64,000 nucleotides of DNA. Source: Miscanthus floridulus (taxonomy: Eukaryota > Streptophyta > Magnoliopsida > Poales > Poaceae). The position numbers and the translations under genes were made by a program. Of the stretch, positions 10,190 through 20,404 are shown one piece after another (position 1 is the stretch's first letter; the number at the start of each line of letters is the position of its first letter). Under the pieces are notes generated by a model, which saw nothing but the letters and a program-made list of their open reading frames with translations, did no database searches and was not told the DNA's origin. Location of the stretch: contig NC_089589.1 in assembly GCF_019320115.1 (NCBI RefSeq), positions 24,247,273 through 24,311,272 on the forward strand. Direction: 5' to 3'.

Positions 10190-13100
10190 TTAGAAATAAT
10201 CATCCCCATCGGGATTAGCTGGATCATAGCTCTCATCATCACTATCAGCCATGTCGAAATGTTCAACACTTTCCAAAGGAGCAACTATGTCATCATTGCC
10301 ATTGCCAATATGTAATCCTTCAAGTAACGCCAAGTCCTTCGCATTTTCCACCTCATCCCCCTCGTCCACATCAACATCCATTTCATTGTCTACTTCCATT
10401 TCCATAGCTCTGGTTAAGTCAATCTCAAAAGTCCCTTGTAGGCCCTCTTCTTGATAGAACTCTCCATCATATGTGTTTGGGTCGAAGTTGTAGTCTTCGG
10501 CGTTTGGGGAAGGTGCTTTACCGTGCGGCGATACCTTGTGCACAATATCCCAACCCTGAAGACTGAGGGTCCCTTTGGCACGAGTAGGGGAGATAATAAA
10601 CTTGTGTGGCCTGTTGAGCCACAATATAGACATCCTTTCCGCCATAGACGGAATCCTGTCGAATTTCTACTAGCCCAAGGGAAGGACTTCGTCTCGTTTC
10701 TTGAGGATCAAACCAATGGCATTTGAATACGACAAGGTTAAGAGGTTTGCGACCATGAAACCTAAGTTCGTATATTTCTTCAATTCTTCCATAATACTCG
10801 GCCCCATCAAGGCCGCCAGTAAAAACTCCGGAATTCGTGGTTCTTCGATTGGGCCGGCTCTGCTCGTGTCTTGTTGTGTGAAATCGGTATCCATTCACAT
10901 CATAACCAGAAAATGACTTGACCCTATGTTCAAAGCCATTGGCAACCTGTCTCAACTCTGGATTCATAGTCAAATCGGTTTGGCTCTGCAAGGTCAAGGA
11001 GGATAGATCGTTAAATTGGAATGTACAAGCAACTGTGAATGCCAATCGGTGAACGAGCTAAATTGCATAGTACCTTTTGTTTGAACCAAGAAATAAAATC
11101 GGAGATTCCATTTCCCGCACCCTGATGAAGAATGGTGTCACGTTCTTGCAGGGTAGGTTCCCTTGATAGATGCCAGTTCTCATTAATAAACTCCCTGTAA
11201 CAACGAGAAACAAGGAGGTTGGATGCAGAATGTTGACGGCATATTTAATTAACAAGTTCGTGCAAGAAGCCACTTACTGCATGTACGGCTCCATTTCGGT
11301 AAGATTGGTGAACACATATATAATGATTGTGAGCCACTCTTCATTTTTCAACAACAATGAGGTCGCATCACTCGCACTTCCAAGTTGCCCTTGGAAAAGG
11401 CTGAGTTTTGATTCATTTTCACCAGCATTGTAACGAGGGGGTCGATTATGCACGCTAGGAAGCTTGTCACCATAGTATGCTTGTGTGAAGTTAGTAACCT
11501 CCTCTAGAACGAATGCCTCCACCATGGAAGCCTCGATTTTGCATTTGTTTCTGCATTTCTTCCGAAGAACCTTTAGACATCTCTCGATTGGATAGCACCA
11601 ACGGGCCTGCACGGGCCCCCCCCCATTCGTGCCTCATACGGGAGGTGCAGAATCAAATGCTGCATCAGGGTTGAAGAAGCCGGGTGGAAAGATCATCTCC
11701 AACTTACAGAGCAACACAGGTGCTATTTTTTCCAATTCTGCAACCACGCTACGAGATAACTCCTTGGCACAAAGCTGGCGGAAGAAATAGCTCAACTCGG
11801 CTAGCGTCTTCCACACATGCTCAGGGACATAGCCTCGGAGCATCGCCAGAAGAAGACACTCAATCCATATGTGATAGTCATGACTCTTCAGGCCGTTGAT
11901 TCGCAAGGTAGATAAGTTCACTCTCCTCCTCAGATTCGCTGCATACCCATCAGGGAACATTAATGTTTTGAACCATTCTAATACTTCTCTCTTTTGTTCC
12001 AGTTTCAATCTGTAATCGGCCTTAGGCCTTGTCCATTTCTTGCCGCTTCTAGGAGGTTGCATGTGTTGCTTTGGTCTATCACATATCGTTGCCAGGTCCA
12101 GTCTCGCCTTTACATTGTCCTTCGTCTTATCCTTAATGTCCATGATCGTTGCCCAAAGCGCCTCGGCAACATTCTTCTCGGTGTGCATTACATCAATGTT
12201 GTGTGGAAGAAGAAGGTCGTTATAATAGGGGAGCATCATCAAGGGCGACTTATGAGTCCACATATGCTCCTCACCATATCCCACTGAACCTACCATCTTT
12301 TTCATTGATCCGGAGAGCATCTATCTGATCATGAACCTCGGCACCGGTCATCATCTGTGGTGCGGGGTCTGTAACCATGACACCTTTAGTAAAGTTCTTG
12401 ATGTCTCGTCTGAATGGATGCTCAGCAGGGAGGAATTGTCGATGTTTGTCGAACACGGAATATTTGCCGCCCTTCTGCAGCCAATTGAACTGCAGAGCTG
12501 CCTTGCACAAGGGGCATGGAAACTTCCCGTGAACACACCAAGCGCTGAATATCCCATATGCTAGGAAGTCATGCATGGAGTATTGATACCAAACATGCAT
12601 GTTGAAGTTTGTCTTTGTAGCTCGATCGTATGTCCATACACCATGGTCCCAAGCATGGACCAGTTCATCGAACAAAGGCTCCATGAACACACCCATGTTA
12701 TTCCCAGGGTGTTCTGGAATTATCAACGACAAGAACACATTCTGTCGTTGGAAGGAGACGCCCGGGGGGAGATTGAGAGGGATAACAAACACGGGCCAAC
12801 AAGTGTATGGGACAGCCATCATTCCATAAGGATTGAACCCATCTGTTGCCAGTGCAACACGCACATTACGTGCCTCCCCACTTTTGTTACGATGAATGTT
12901 ATCAAAGTGATGCCATGCTTCACCATCGGCTGGATGTACCATCTTCTCAGGACTGTATCTTTTTCCATTTTTGTGCCATATCATCTGTTTCGCGGACTCC
13001 TCTGTCATGAATAGCCGTTGGATCCTCGGTATGAATGGAAGGTACCGTAGGATTTTCATGGGGTACGGACTCTGCCTCTTCTCACCATCACCAGAGTCTA

Positions 13101-13824
13101 CCTCCAGATACCTAGAGGATTTACACTTTGGACAGTACTTTGCATCCGCGTGTGCTTTTCTAAAGAGGACGCAGCCCTTCGGACAAGCATGTATCTGCTC
13201 ATACGGCATCTTAAGTGCACGAAGGACCTTCTGCGATTCGTACATGTTCTGTGGCAGAAGGTGACCGGCCAGAAGGATGGAGCCAATAACTGTCAACATT
13301 TCATCAAAGTTCTCTCGACTGAGGTTGAACTGGGACTTTAAGGCCATTAAGCGTGAAATGCCATCAAGCTTTGAAATCTGTGTGTGGCCATGAAGGGGTT
13401 TCCCTGCCGCAGACAACATGTCGTAATACGCCTTTGCGCTTGCCTCTGGCTCCTCCTCCTGCTGCCTACGTCCGTCAGCGAAGTGTGCTTCGTGAAAGTC
13501 ATCTAACCAAGCTGCTACCCCGGCATCAGCATTGTAATCCTCGACACGTGGTCTCACCACCTCCTCTCTCACACGATCGGCTTCACCGTGGTGGGTCCAC
13601 TGGGTATAGTTTTTCGTAAATCCATGCCTAGCCAGATGTGAAGTCATCACCTCCTTTGTCTGCCTCTTTCTGTTCTTACAGTTGATGCAGGGACAAAAAA
13701 CGGCACGCGCTCCGGGAGCCTGGTCAAATACTTGCTTGATGAAAGCCTCGGTCTTGTCGACCCATTCTCTGGTAATCTCACGGGCGCTCCGGCGGCCCGA
13801 GTACATCCACTCACGGTCATCCAT
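10190..13824 (-). pseudogene. CACTA tnp2-type transposase, element 1 (frameshifted)
   Basis: Exons 13824-11278, 11194-11074 and 10985-10190. Domain order: Transpos_assoc N terminus (MDDREWMY, CPCINC, HGE), a zinc-ribbon-like HACPKGC..CPKC region, Transposase_21 core with DGFNPYG and NIDVMHTEKN acidic blocks, DUF4218 (ARWCYPIERCLK), then DUF4216 across exons 2-3 (VNGYRFHT, FKCHWFDP) and an acidic tail ending DDYF. It catalyses cut-and-paste of CACTA ends in the nucleus. Breaks: a frame shift near 12290-12300 just before the NIDVMH region, extra bases near 11610-11665 (one beside a C run at 11617-11623), and another shift near 10600 in exon 3. The ATG at 13824 is the family start. Nearly all sequence is still aligned between elements, so inactivation is fairly recent. 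Confidence 0.92.
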
Positions 13825-14530
13825 CCTCTAACATATATATCACCAAGTAATAAATATAACCATGGACTTGCTTCTACACGTCGTTCCTACCATCTAATAG
13901 GTAAGGATAGGTCCTAATCCCACCCGAGGATGCGTAGATGGTGTTAGTTCCCATGGTCTGGTCCTATCCGAAACAGAATTTCGGCAGCACCTCCCCGCTG
14001 TTCTCCAAATACACGTCCCGAAGGGAGATTGTGTATCCGGAGAACAACAAGAAGGTACTGTTGAAACTCTGTCTCGGATCGGAGCAGACCATGGAAACTA
14101 ACACCATCTGCGCATCCTCGGGCTGTCCAAAAAACATGGACAATTCAAAACAGATACGGTTATTGATATGCAAAGATCTGCATATTTCTAACCGTATCTC
14201 TTTCGAACGGGAGACACCTAACTGGGTTACGTGGAGATACATGACCAGGACAAAGAAAGAGTGGTTATACCTTAGGTGGCGGTGAAGTCAGGCTAGCGGG
14301 GCCGTGGCGGGTCGGTGCAGTGGCGAGGCGACGCGGTGCGGGCAGACCTGGGGACACCGGGGTACTCCGACTCGGCTCCTGCAAAAAGAAAGAAAGAAGC
14401 AAAATAACGTCAACTCAAAAATTCGGCAGCATCTCCCCTGAACGGTGAGGTTTCCAAACCTGAAAGAAAACCACGGCACGATGGCCGACAACCACATATA
14501 TATCAAGGAACCACATGCAGCTTAATTATC
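13825..14530. other. Non-coding leader between transposase and captured exons, element 1
   Basis: Contains text shared with element 2 (27045-27790): ATGCGTAGATG..GTTAGTTCCCATGGTCTG, and TTTCGGCAGCACCTCCCCG near 13979, followed by another copy of the GGCAGCA..CCCCTGAACGG motif near 14423 and GGCACGATGGCC at 14475. No open frame of note. Probably 5' untranslated or intronic sequence of the transposase transcript. Confidence 0.5.
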
Positions 14531-14587
14531 AACTACTACTACTCTAACTACTACAACTACTACTACACTAACTACTACTACCACTAC
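14531..14587. repeat. (ACT)n / (TAC)n microsatellite
   Basis: Imperfect trinucleotide run (ACTACTACT..CTACTACCACTAC) at the boundary between element leader and the captured BED-exon segment. Confidence 0.8.
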
Positions 14588-15076
14588 AGTTGAGTGGGGT
14601 ATGTAAGTGAATTGGTATGGTTTTCAGCTATACTATTTCTTATTTTCCTGGCACACAGAAAGTTGATGAAATATGTTTATTGATGAAAATGCATATTTCT
14701 GAATATTATTAAAGTTTTTAGCTTCCTGAAATGATATGGGGGCTAGATACGATCCAAATATGTTTATTGATGAAAATGCGCTAATTGCTAATAGATGGGC
14801 TAATTTTTAGCTAAACCTTCAACCAGTTGTTAGCTAACTCTAGCTCTAGCTGATCCGAGTATGCCCTGTATCAGTTACGATACCTGCATTTCATCAGGAG
14901 CAGTTTTCTTTTTATGTGGAAACTAATACATTTATGGACCCTACATTTATTCATTTGCAGATACCAGTCTGAAGCCCTGCTGCCACACCATAAAGTAATT
15001 TCCCTGCTCTGATTGCACCATCTATAACCCAAAACGTTCATGTATCAATGCTAATGTGCTGCGTTCCTGTTTCCAG

Positions 15077-15366
15077 CACGTTCTTCACTGTCCACTGCCC
15101 CAGTGCGGGAGAGAGACGCCTGCTGGGAGTACTACGACAAGCTGGATGGAAACAAGGTCAGGTGCAGGTTCTGTCACAAGGTTCTCAACGGCGGCATCAG
15201 CAGGCTCAAGTTCCACCTGTCCCAGATCCCCAGCAAAGGGGTGAACCCTTGCACCAAGGTGAAGGAAGACGTCATTGACAAGGTGAAGGCCATCATCTCG
15301 GCCAAGGAAGAGTACAAGGAGTTCCAGCTTCTCAAGAGGCAGCGTGTAGCCGAACTAAAGCAAGAG
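15077..15366 (+). pseudogene. Captured BED-type zinc-finger exon of a host gene inside CACTA element 1
   Basis: One exon with a splice acceptor (TTTCCAG, ends 15076) and a donor GT at 15367, on the strand opposite to the transposase. It encodes ACWEYYDKLDGNKVRCRFC, then HKVLNGGISRLKFHLS and GVNPCTKV, which is the BED finger pattern (CxxC then HxxxxxxxxC-like) found at the N terminus of plant BED/hAT-dimerisation proteins that bind DNA. No other part of such a gene is seen. Flanks are AT-rich and look like its introns (14590-15076 and 15367-16290). CACTA elements are known to carry host gene pieces, so transduplication is the likely origin. A hAT-derived source cannot be excluded. Confidence 0.72.
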
Positions 15367-16290
15367 GTCATCTTTGGATTAAGGTTTCAGAAACCGTTTG
15401 GCATAAACCAACACAGTAGGAAAGGAACACCACAAACCTTAAATCTCCCAACAAATAGTGCAACAAACACTAATCAAAATACAGGGGGAAAAATCCTTAG
15501 ATCCAGCTATCCAAAGAGCAGAAAATTAACACACACACTGGATCAATGAGCGTCACTAACACATTTCTATGATTGAAAAATATTTTCCTGGTCCTTTAAT
15601 TCAAAAAACACACTGTTGTATACTGACATAGTTCTTGCCATAATCAGGTTCTTGCAGAAGTTTTCAAATCAATCTTACTCTTAGTATAGCTATGATCGTA
15701 CCAAAGTAAATCTTGGTTTATGGGGGAACAACAAATAGGAAAGCAGTACGAGGTCTATGTCAACTACTTTGAAGACCATAATTAGTAAACTGGAGCTAAA
15801 TTATTTATCATATCATAGCATTTAACATGTAGGAGTAACATACAACTAGAAACACAAAACTCAACTCCTAAGCTAGATTCATCAAGTTCAGTTATGGAAA
15901 TATTAGGTAAGAACAAGGATGAAGTCATAAAACAATGATGAGAAAGCATCAGTTGTTAATGTTATAAGTAGGCGTTCCTCCAAGATCAAAGGCACGAACA
16001 GCTCATATTCTCATAATCTGATATCAAAATGTTCATTGTGGAAATCGTCAATGCGTATAATCTGAACGCACAGAAATCGGAAGGAGTACAGGGGAAAAAA
16101 ACACCACCCTAATCCAGTGGCTAGCATTTTCAGGTTCTTGCCTCTGACAGTCTATTGTTCCACCTCCACCCCTCCTGACTCCTAAGGCGCACTCACCCCA
16201 GTTCATGCAGTGTGGGGAACTGGGGTTATCCATGGCGACCAAATTCCACAACAGAGGAAGAAAGAATAATCCATTACAAGAAAACGCGGT
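15367..16290. other. AT-rich intron-like sequence in CACTA element 1
   Basis: No coding motif seen. Plausibly intron of the captured BED gene on the left and intron 1 of the captured MsrB gene on the right; I cannot place the border. Confidence 0.35.
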
Positions 16291-16433
16291 AATAGCTGTA
16301 CCACGGTTAGGCGCGGGAGGGGGATGGTTTCAGACTCCAGCAGCCGGGGGTTCACGCAGGCCGCGACGGAAGAACAAGGCACCAGACCGCCGCAGTCGCT
16401 TAGGGAAAAAGGAGGAGTGAGGAAGAGTACTGA

Positions 16434-16520
16434 CTCGGTGCCCTTCTGGCGGAGGATGCAGAACTGCTTGGGGGAGAGGACGGCGCGCCACTCCTCCTCG
16501 CTCCTCTGCTTGCGGGGGCG
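16434..16520 (-). pseudogene. Captured methionine sulfoxide reductase B first exon in CACTA element 1
   Basis: Read on the minus strand, the sequence encodes KQRSEEEWRAVLSPKQFCIL then RQKGTE, which is the start of plant peptide-methionine (R)-S-oxide reductase B. The family has EEWRAVLSPEQFRILRQKGTE here, so only two substitutions are visible. MsrB reduces methionine-R-sulfoxide in proteins. The exon ends at GAG, the usual position before the PGTGEY block. What follows (TCAGTACTC) offers a GT a few bases on rather than a perfect donor, and no later MsrB exon is present. The catalytic cysteine half is absent, so no enzyme can be made. The orientation is the same as the transposase and it lies upstream of it. 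Confidence 0.78.
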
Positions 16521-16526
16521 GGACGA

Positions 16527-16785
16527 ATGACTGCGTCGTTGGCGTGCGGGGGCGAGACGCCGGCGGCCGTGCGTGGCGGGGCTGGGGCGGGCCGGCGGCC
16601 GCCGCCGACGGCGCGGGCGGACGTGGCGGGATGGGGCGGGCTGGCCGGGCTGCGGCGGCGGCGAGGCTCGGGCGGAGCGGCGGCGGCAGCGCGCGCGGCC
16701 GGGCGTGGCGGGCTGCGGCGGCGGCGGGGCTGCGGCCGAAACGGTTCGGCTTGCGGGGCTTGCGGGGCTGTGCCGAAAGGGTTAA
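16527..16785. other. GC-rich CpG-dense block, element 1
   Basis: Strongly GC-rich CGGCGG/GGCGG text with long open frames on both strands, which are composition artefacts. It sits between the captured MsrB exon and the inner subterminal cluster and may include the 5' UTR/promoter of the captured gene. Comparable GC-rich blocks sit in the same place in element 2 (27915-28265) and element 4 (58600-58990). Confidence 0.5.
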
Positions 16786-16794
16786 GTGGTGAGG

Positions 16795-18281
16795 CCACTT
16801 TGCCGAGAGCCAGATCTGGGAGGCTCTCGGCAAACCTTCCCCCTTTGCCGAGAGCCCCCATATCCAGCTCTCGGTAAACTTATTTTTTTTTCAAATTTCG
16901 TTCGAATTTTTTAACTGGCTAACTGCACAAAAAATATTAAAAAAATAAAAATTATTATTTGCCGAGAGTAGCTCTCGGCAAACTGAACAAAAAATGATAT
17001 TTCTAAAAAAATTAAATCTCGAGAGCAGCTCTCGGCAAACCTCTTCGCCGAGAGCTAGCTCTCGGCAAACCATTGATCTAGGCCAGGTAAAAAAAAGAAA
17101 TCTGCGCCGAGAGTGGGCCTAGTTGCTCTCGGCAAAGATCCTTTGCCGAGAGCAATTCCCTGAAGCTCTCGGCAAATAATATCCAAAAAAAATTAATAAA
17201 CAGCAAACAGCTCCGGAAAAATACGAAATTTTGCCGTGTTACAACTTATGCTCTCTAATGGCTATACAAAAAGTTTGGAACTCCAGAACTAATTCGACCG
17301 TGACATTGTTTGAAAATCCTAATGGATCCTTCTCAACTTTACGAAACTTATTCGGAGATGTCTTAGATTCTAAGAATCATACGCAACCACTTGTGCGAAA
17401 CATTTTCAATTTTTTACCACAGCCTCCAAGTGTGATACCATGGCTTCATTGTAAATATCACAATTTTCCGACTTCGTTTCCTTTTTTAAGAATTTTTAAA
17501 TCGTTGGGCGACATATGTTCATGGTCTTCGATTCGTAAAATGAAAGGTGAAAAAAACGTCAACAAGATGTTATTTGCCCTCAATAATGCATAAATAGCAT
17601 GAATATCATTTTCTACCTAATTTTTTCCCGTGTTTAAATCAATCGCTGTTCAAATTTTAATCGATTAAAAAACTCCTTGAAATGCAATTAATTAATTATA
17701 TATAGCAAATAATTACAAAAATACACAAAATTTTAATATTGAGTACAACCTGTAGTATGTCTATAGAGAAAAAAAGTTTGGAGCATATGAAAGAAAAAAT
17801 AATTTAATTGGAGAGAGTTAGGAGAAGAGAAACACATGCACATGAAATATAGAAATCACCTTTGCCGAGAGCCTGGGAGGGGCTATCGGCAAATATTTGC
17901 CGAGAGCGGCGCTCGGCAAAGAGGTTTGCCGAGAGCAGTAACGGAGAGGCTCTCGGCAAAGCGGTGACGCCGTCAGGGCACGTCACGGCTATGGGCCGCG
18001 GCAATGTTTTGCCGAGAGCCTGATTTTGCCGAGAGGGCGGCCTACGGCAAAGGACCGTTTTGCCGATGGGCATTTTTTGCCGAGCGCAGCTCTCGGCAAA
18101 ACGGCCCACTTCGCCGAGAGCTGTTGCCTGCCGAGAGACAGGCCCACGGCGATCCTGTCAGTTGCCGACGGCTGGTGTTTGCCGAGAGCTGCTCTTGGCA
18201 AACGTTTTCTTTGCCGAGAGCCCGCGTTTTTGCTCTCGGCAAAAATCTCGGATCTCGGCAAAGGCCGTTTTTCCGGTAGTG
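16795..18281. repeat. Right subterminal repeat cluster of CACTA element 1, in two blocks
   Basis: Copies of TTTGCCGAGAG and its complement form an inner block (16795-17180) and an outer block (17860-18281). Between them lie about 670 bp of AT-rich sequence (17190-17850) with no copy. That spacer has a 120-codon open frame at 17231-17593 without recognisable motifs; I do not call it a gene. The outer block ends in the TIR. Confidence 0.88.
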
Positions 18282-18309
18282 CAGCCTGCTACCCGGGCGC
18301 TGTGCTGTG

Positions 18310-18316
18310 TATAAAA
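18310..18316 (+). promoter_or_regulatory. TATA box of DMP copy B
   Basis: TATAAAA, 45 bp before the ATG, in the same context as copy A. Only 28 bp separate it from the end of CACTA element 1, so any original upstream promoter elements are now 11.6 kb away. Confidence 0.78.
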
Positions 18317-18328
18317 GGGGCATGCAGC

Positions 18329-18358
18329 ATGGATACACTTACACACACGTCGACCTGA
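18329..18358 (+). other. Possible 9-codon upstream ORF in DMP copy B
   Basis: ATG at 18329 opens a 9-residue frame that stops with TGA two bases before the main ATG. In copy A the TGA reads CGA, so the frame runs on past the main start. Given the TATA position, transcription may start downstream of this ATG, in which case the frame is irrelevant. Confidence 0.25.
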
Positions 18359-18360
18359 CC

Positions 18361-19842
18361 ATGGCCTCTACCTCAGACTCCAAGAATGGTAATGGCCCCA
18401 AGAGCAATACTACTAACCAGCCGTCCAAGTCCATTGACGACGACTCCAAGAAGAAACGGCCGATCTTCAGCAAGTCGCTGGGGACGGCGGCGGGGCTGTC
18501 GAAGCTCCTGCCGACTGGCACCACGCTGGCGTTCCAGGCGATGGCGCCGTCCTTCACCAGGGGCGGCGCGTGCGAGGACCACGACGTCAACTTCGCCTTC
18601 ACCTGCGGGCTCATCGTCTTCCTCACGCTGCTCACCGCGGCGCTCAACTTCACCGACAGCGTCCAGGGCAAGGACGGCAACACCCACTACGGGGTGGCCA
18701 CCCGCAGAGGCCTGACGCTCTTTAGCCACGGCCGCGAGCTCGTCAGGGACTCCAAGGTCGACAGGGCGGATCTGAAGAGGCGGAGGCTGAGGCGGCAGGA
18801 CTACCTGCACGCCGTCGTCAGCGCAGCCGTGTTCCTCGCCCTGGCCTTTTGCGACGCCGGCGTGCAGCGGTGCCTGGTCAGGAAGGAGTCGCGGCCGTGG
18901 AAGGATTTCTTCACCCACCTGCCGCTAGCGGTTGGGTTCCTCGCCACCTTCCTGTTCATCATCTTCCCCACCACCAGGAAGGGCATCGGCGAGGACGGCG
19001 CTTGGGGCGCGGATGAGAATGGCGGATCCACTGGGGGCGCCACAGCGGCGCCGAAAGAACCCAACGCCCCCGCCGAGGCCGCCGTCAACAAGGACGACGC
19101 CAAAAACAAGAAGAAAGAGTTGGAGGAGCGTAAGGCCACGACGCTGCTGGGGGCGGCCGCGACGTTGTCGAAGCTCCTGCCGACCGGCACCACGCTGGCC
19201 TTCCAGACGATGGCGCCGTCCTTCACCAACGGCGGCGACTGCACCGGCCACCGCGTCAACTTCGCCTTCACCTGGGGGCTCATCGGCCTCCTCACCTTGA
19301 TCTGCGCGGTGGTCAGGTTCACCGACAGCGTCACCGACCGGTACGGCCACACCTACTATGGGCTGGCCACCTGGAACGGCCTCTGGCTCTTCAACATCGA
19401 CCCCGAGGACTTGCGAGGAATCGAGTGGGTCAAGTGGGAGAAGTTCAAAATTAGGCCGCGTGACTTCCTGCACGCCATCGTCAGCGCCGCCGTGTTCGTG
19501 GCCGTGGCCTTCTGCAACGCCGGCGTGCAAGGCTGCCTGGTCCCGGAGGAGTCCACCCAGTGGAGGGAGTTCCTGGGCCTCCTGCCTCTGGCGGTCGCGT
19601 TCCTCGCCAGCTTCCTGTTCGTCGTCTTCCCCTCCAACAGGAAAGGCATCGGCGAGGAAGGCACCGCCTTCTGGCATCTGGAAGGTGGTGGTGAAAAGAA
19701 AGAGCAAGAGCCAAAGCAACCGGCGGCCCCTGAACCCAAGGCCGAGAGCTCTCTCCAGGCCATGGCCATGAGCATCACCCGAGTTGCTCCATCATCGGAA
19801 GGTCATGATGATGGTCTACACCAACTCGACTCCGCCGTGTGA
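18361..19842 (+). CDS. Double-domain DUF679 (DMP) membrane protein, intact
   Basis: One uninterrupted 493-codon ORF. The ATG at 18361 is chosen because it has the ACCATGG context, matches copy A, and follows the TATA box; upstream in-frame ATGs lie in or before the TATA region. Two DUF679 domains stand in tandem: residues about 38-210 and 263-431, each with the GTTLAFQ.MAPSFT block, FTDS, an LHA.VSAAVF helix and the FP..RKGIGE end. They are separated by a charged Ala/Lys/Glu-rich linker (211-262). Each domain has about four hydrophobic segments, giving about eight in all. Typical DMP proteins are near 200 residues with four helices and sit in ER, vacuolar or plasma membranes; members act in senescence-linked membrane remodelling and in gamete fusion. 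No intron, as usual for DMPs. The polar tail (432-493) has no known motif. Function of this fused form is unknown. Confidence 0.9.
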   Translation: MASTSDSKNGNGPKSNTTNQPSKSIDDDSKKKRPIFSKSLGTAAGLSKLLPTGTTLAFQAMAPSFTRGGACEDHDVNFAFTCGLIVFLTLLTAALNFTDSVQGKDGNTHYGVATRRGLTLFSHGRELVRDSKVDRADLKRRRLRRQDYLHAVVSAAVFLALAFCDAGVQRCLVRKESRPWKDFFTHLPLAVGFLATFLFIIFPTTRKGIGEDGAWGADENGGSTGGATAAPKEPNAPAEAAVNKDDAKNKKKELEERKATTLLGAAATLSKLLPTGTTLAFQTMAPSFTNGGDCTGHRVNFAFTWGLIGLLTLICAVVRFTDSVTDRYGHTYYGLATWNGLWLFNIDPEDLRGIEWVKWEKFKIRPRDFLHAIVSAAVFVAVAFCNAGVQGCLVPEESTQWREFLGLLPLAVAFLASFLFVVFPSNRKGIGEEGTAFWHLEGGGEKKEQEPKQPAAPEPKAESSLQAMAMSITRVAPSSEGHDDGLHQLDSAV

Positions 19843-20389
19843 CGTCGTCGATGGATCGTTCTCTGTAGGCTGTATAGCTGCTGCCTGCTGGTACGTACTT
19901 ATATGATGGTCTTCTTTAAATAAGAAATTAAAGCCGCCTGTCGGAATCGAATCAAGGGGACAAGGCGGCATGTTTGTCTCGATCTGTTTAGAATTTTCCC
20001 GCCAAAGGTTTTGGCTGTTTCAGTGGTGTGCGTGTTGCTCTTCAGTAGTCCAATAATCTTATCTCCATTTTGTTGGACGGTATTGTGGTGTTGAGAGTGT
20101 GGAATAAAATCTATTTTGTACCCAGATGCTGAGACTACTCTGGAGTACGTAGCATGCATTATTAGTATTGTTCCTTTATGGAGTTCAATTATATTCACTC
20201 TTAATACCAATGTCGGATTTAGTTTTAATGACCCAAATAGTAGGTTTGTGAACCAAACGTACGTGGAACCAAAGGCATGCGATCTACTAGTAGAAATGTA
20301 CTAGTGTGTCTTCCTCAGAATAAATAAAGACTGCCGGAATAATGTAAGGCTACTTTTGTCTGTCCCTTGGATGCCAGAAACCTTATCGC
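19843..20389 (+). other. 3' flank of DMP copy B up to CACTA element 2
   Basis: AT-rich. From 20085 it matches 5653-5975 of unit A almost base for base. It includes AATAAAATC and AATAAATAAAG stretches (20104, 20321) that could act as polyadenylation signals. Bases 20387-20389 (CGC) are the left target duplication of CACTA element 2, which lies 547 bp after the stop codon. Confidence 0.7.
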
Positions 20390-20404
20390 CACTATGGGAA
20401 ACAG

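Larger units (their letters stand above)
6692..18281 (-). mobile_element. CACTA (En/Spm) element 1, 11.6 kb, TTTGCCGAGAG family
   Basis: It starts CACTACCGG and ends CCGGTAGTG, with related termini for about 30 bases, and is flanked by CAG on both sides (6689-6691 and 18282-18284). Unit A shows the uninterrupted site, so the insertion is exact. Both element genes read on the minus strand, so the element is reversed in this window. Contents from right to left are a bipartite subterminal repeat cluster, a GC-rich leader with a captured MsrB exon, a captured BED exon on the opposite strand, the tnp2 transposase, a second seven-exon gene, and the left subterminal cluster. It lies 28 bp upstream of the DMP-B TATA box. 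Confidence 0.95.

Noticed and set aside
16330..16877. Long Arg/Ala/Pro/Gly-rich frames around the MsrB exon
   Set aside because: Composition artefacts. Only the short minus-strand frame with the MsrB peptide is meaningful.
17231..17593. 120-codon frame in the spacer of the right subterminal cluster
   Set aside because: No motif, AT-rich, not present in the comparable spacers of elements 2 and 4.
18307..18360. N-terminal extension of the DMP-B ORF starting at 18307
   Set aside because: That ATG overlaps the TATA box, so it is unlikely to be in the mRNA; the ATG at 18361 has a better context and matches copy A.
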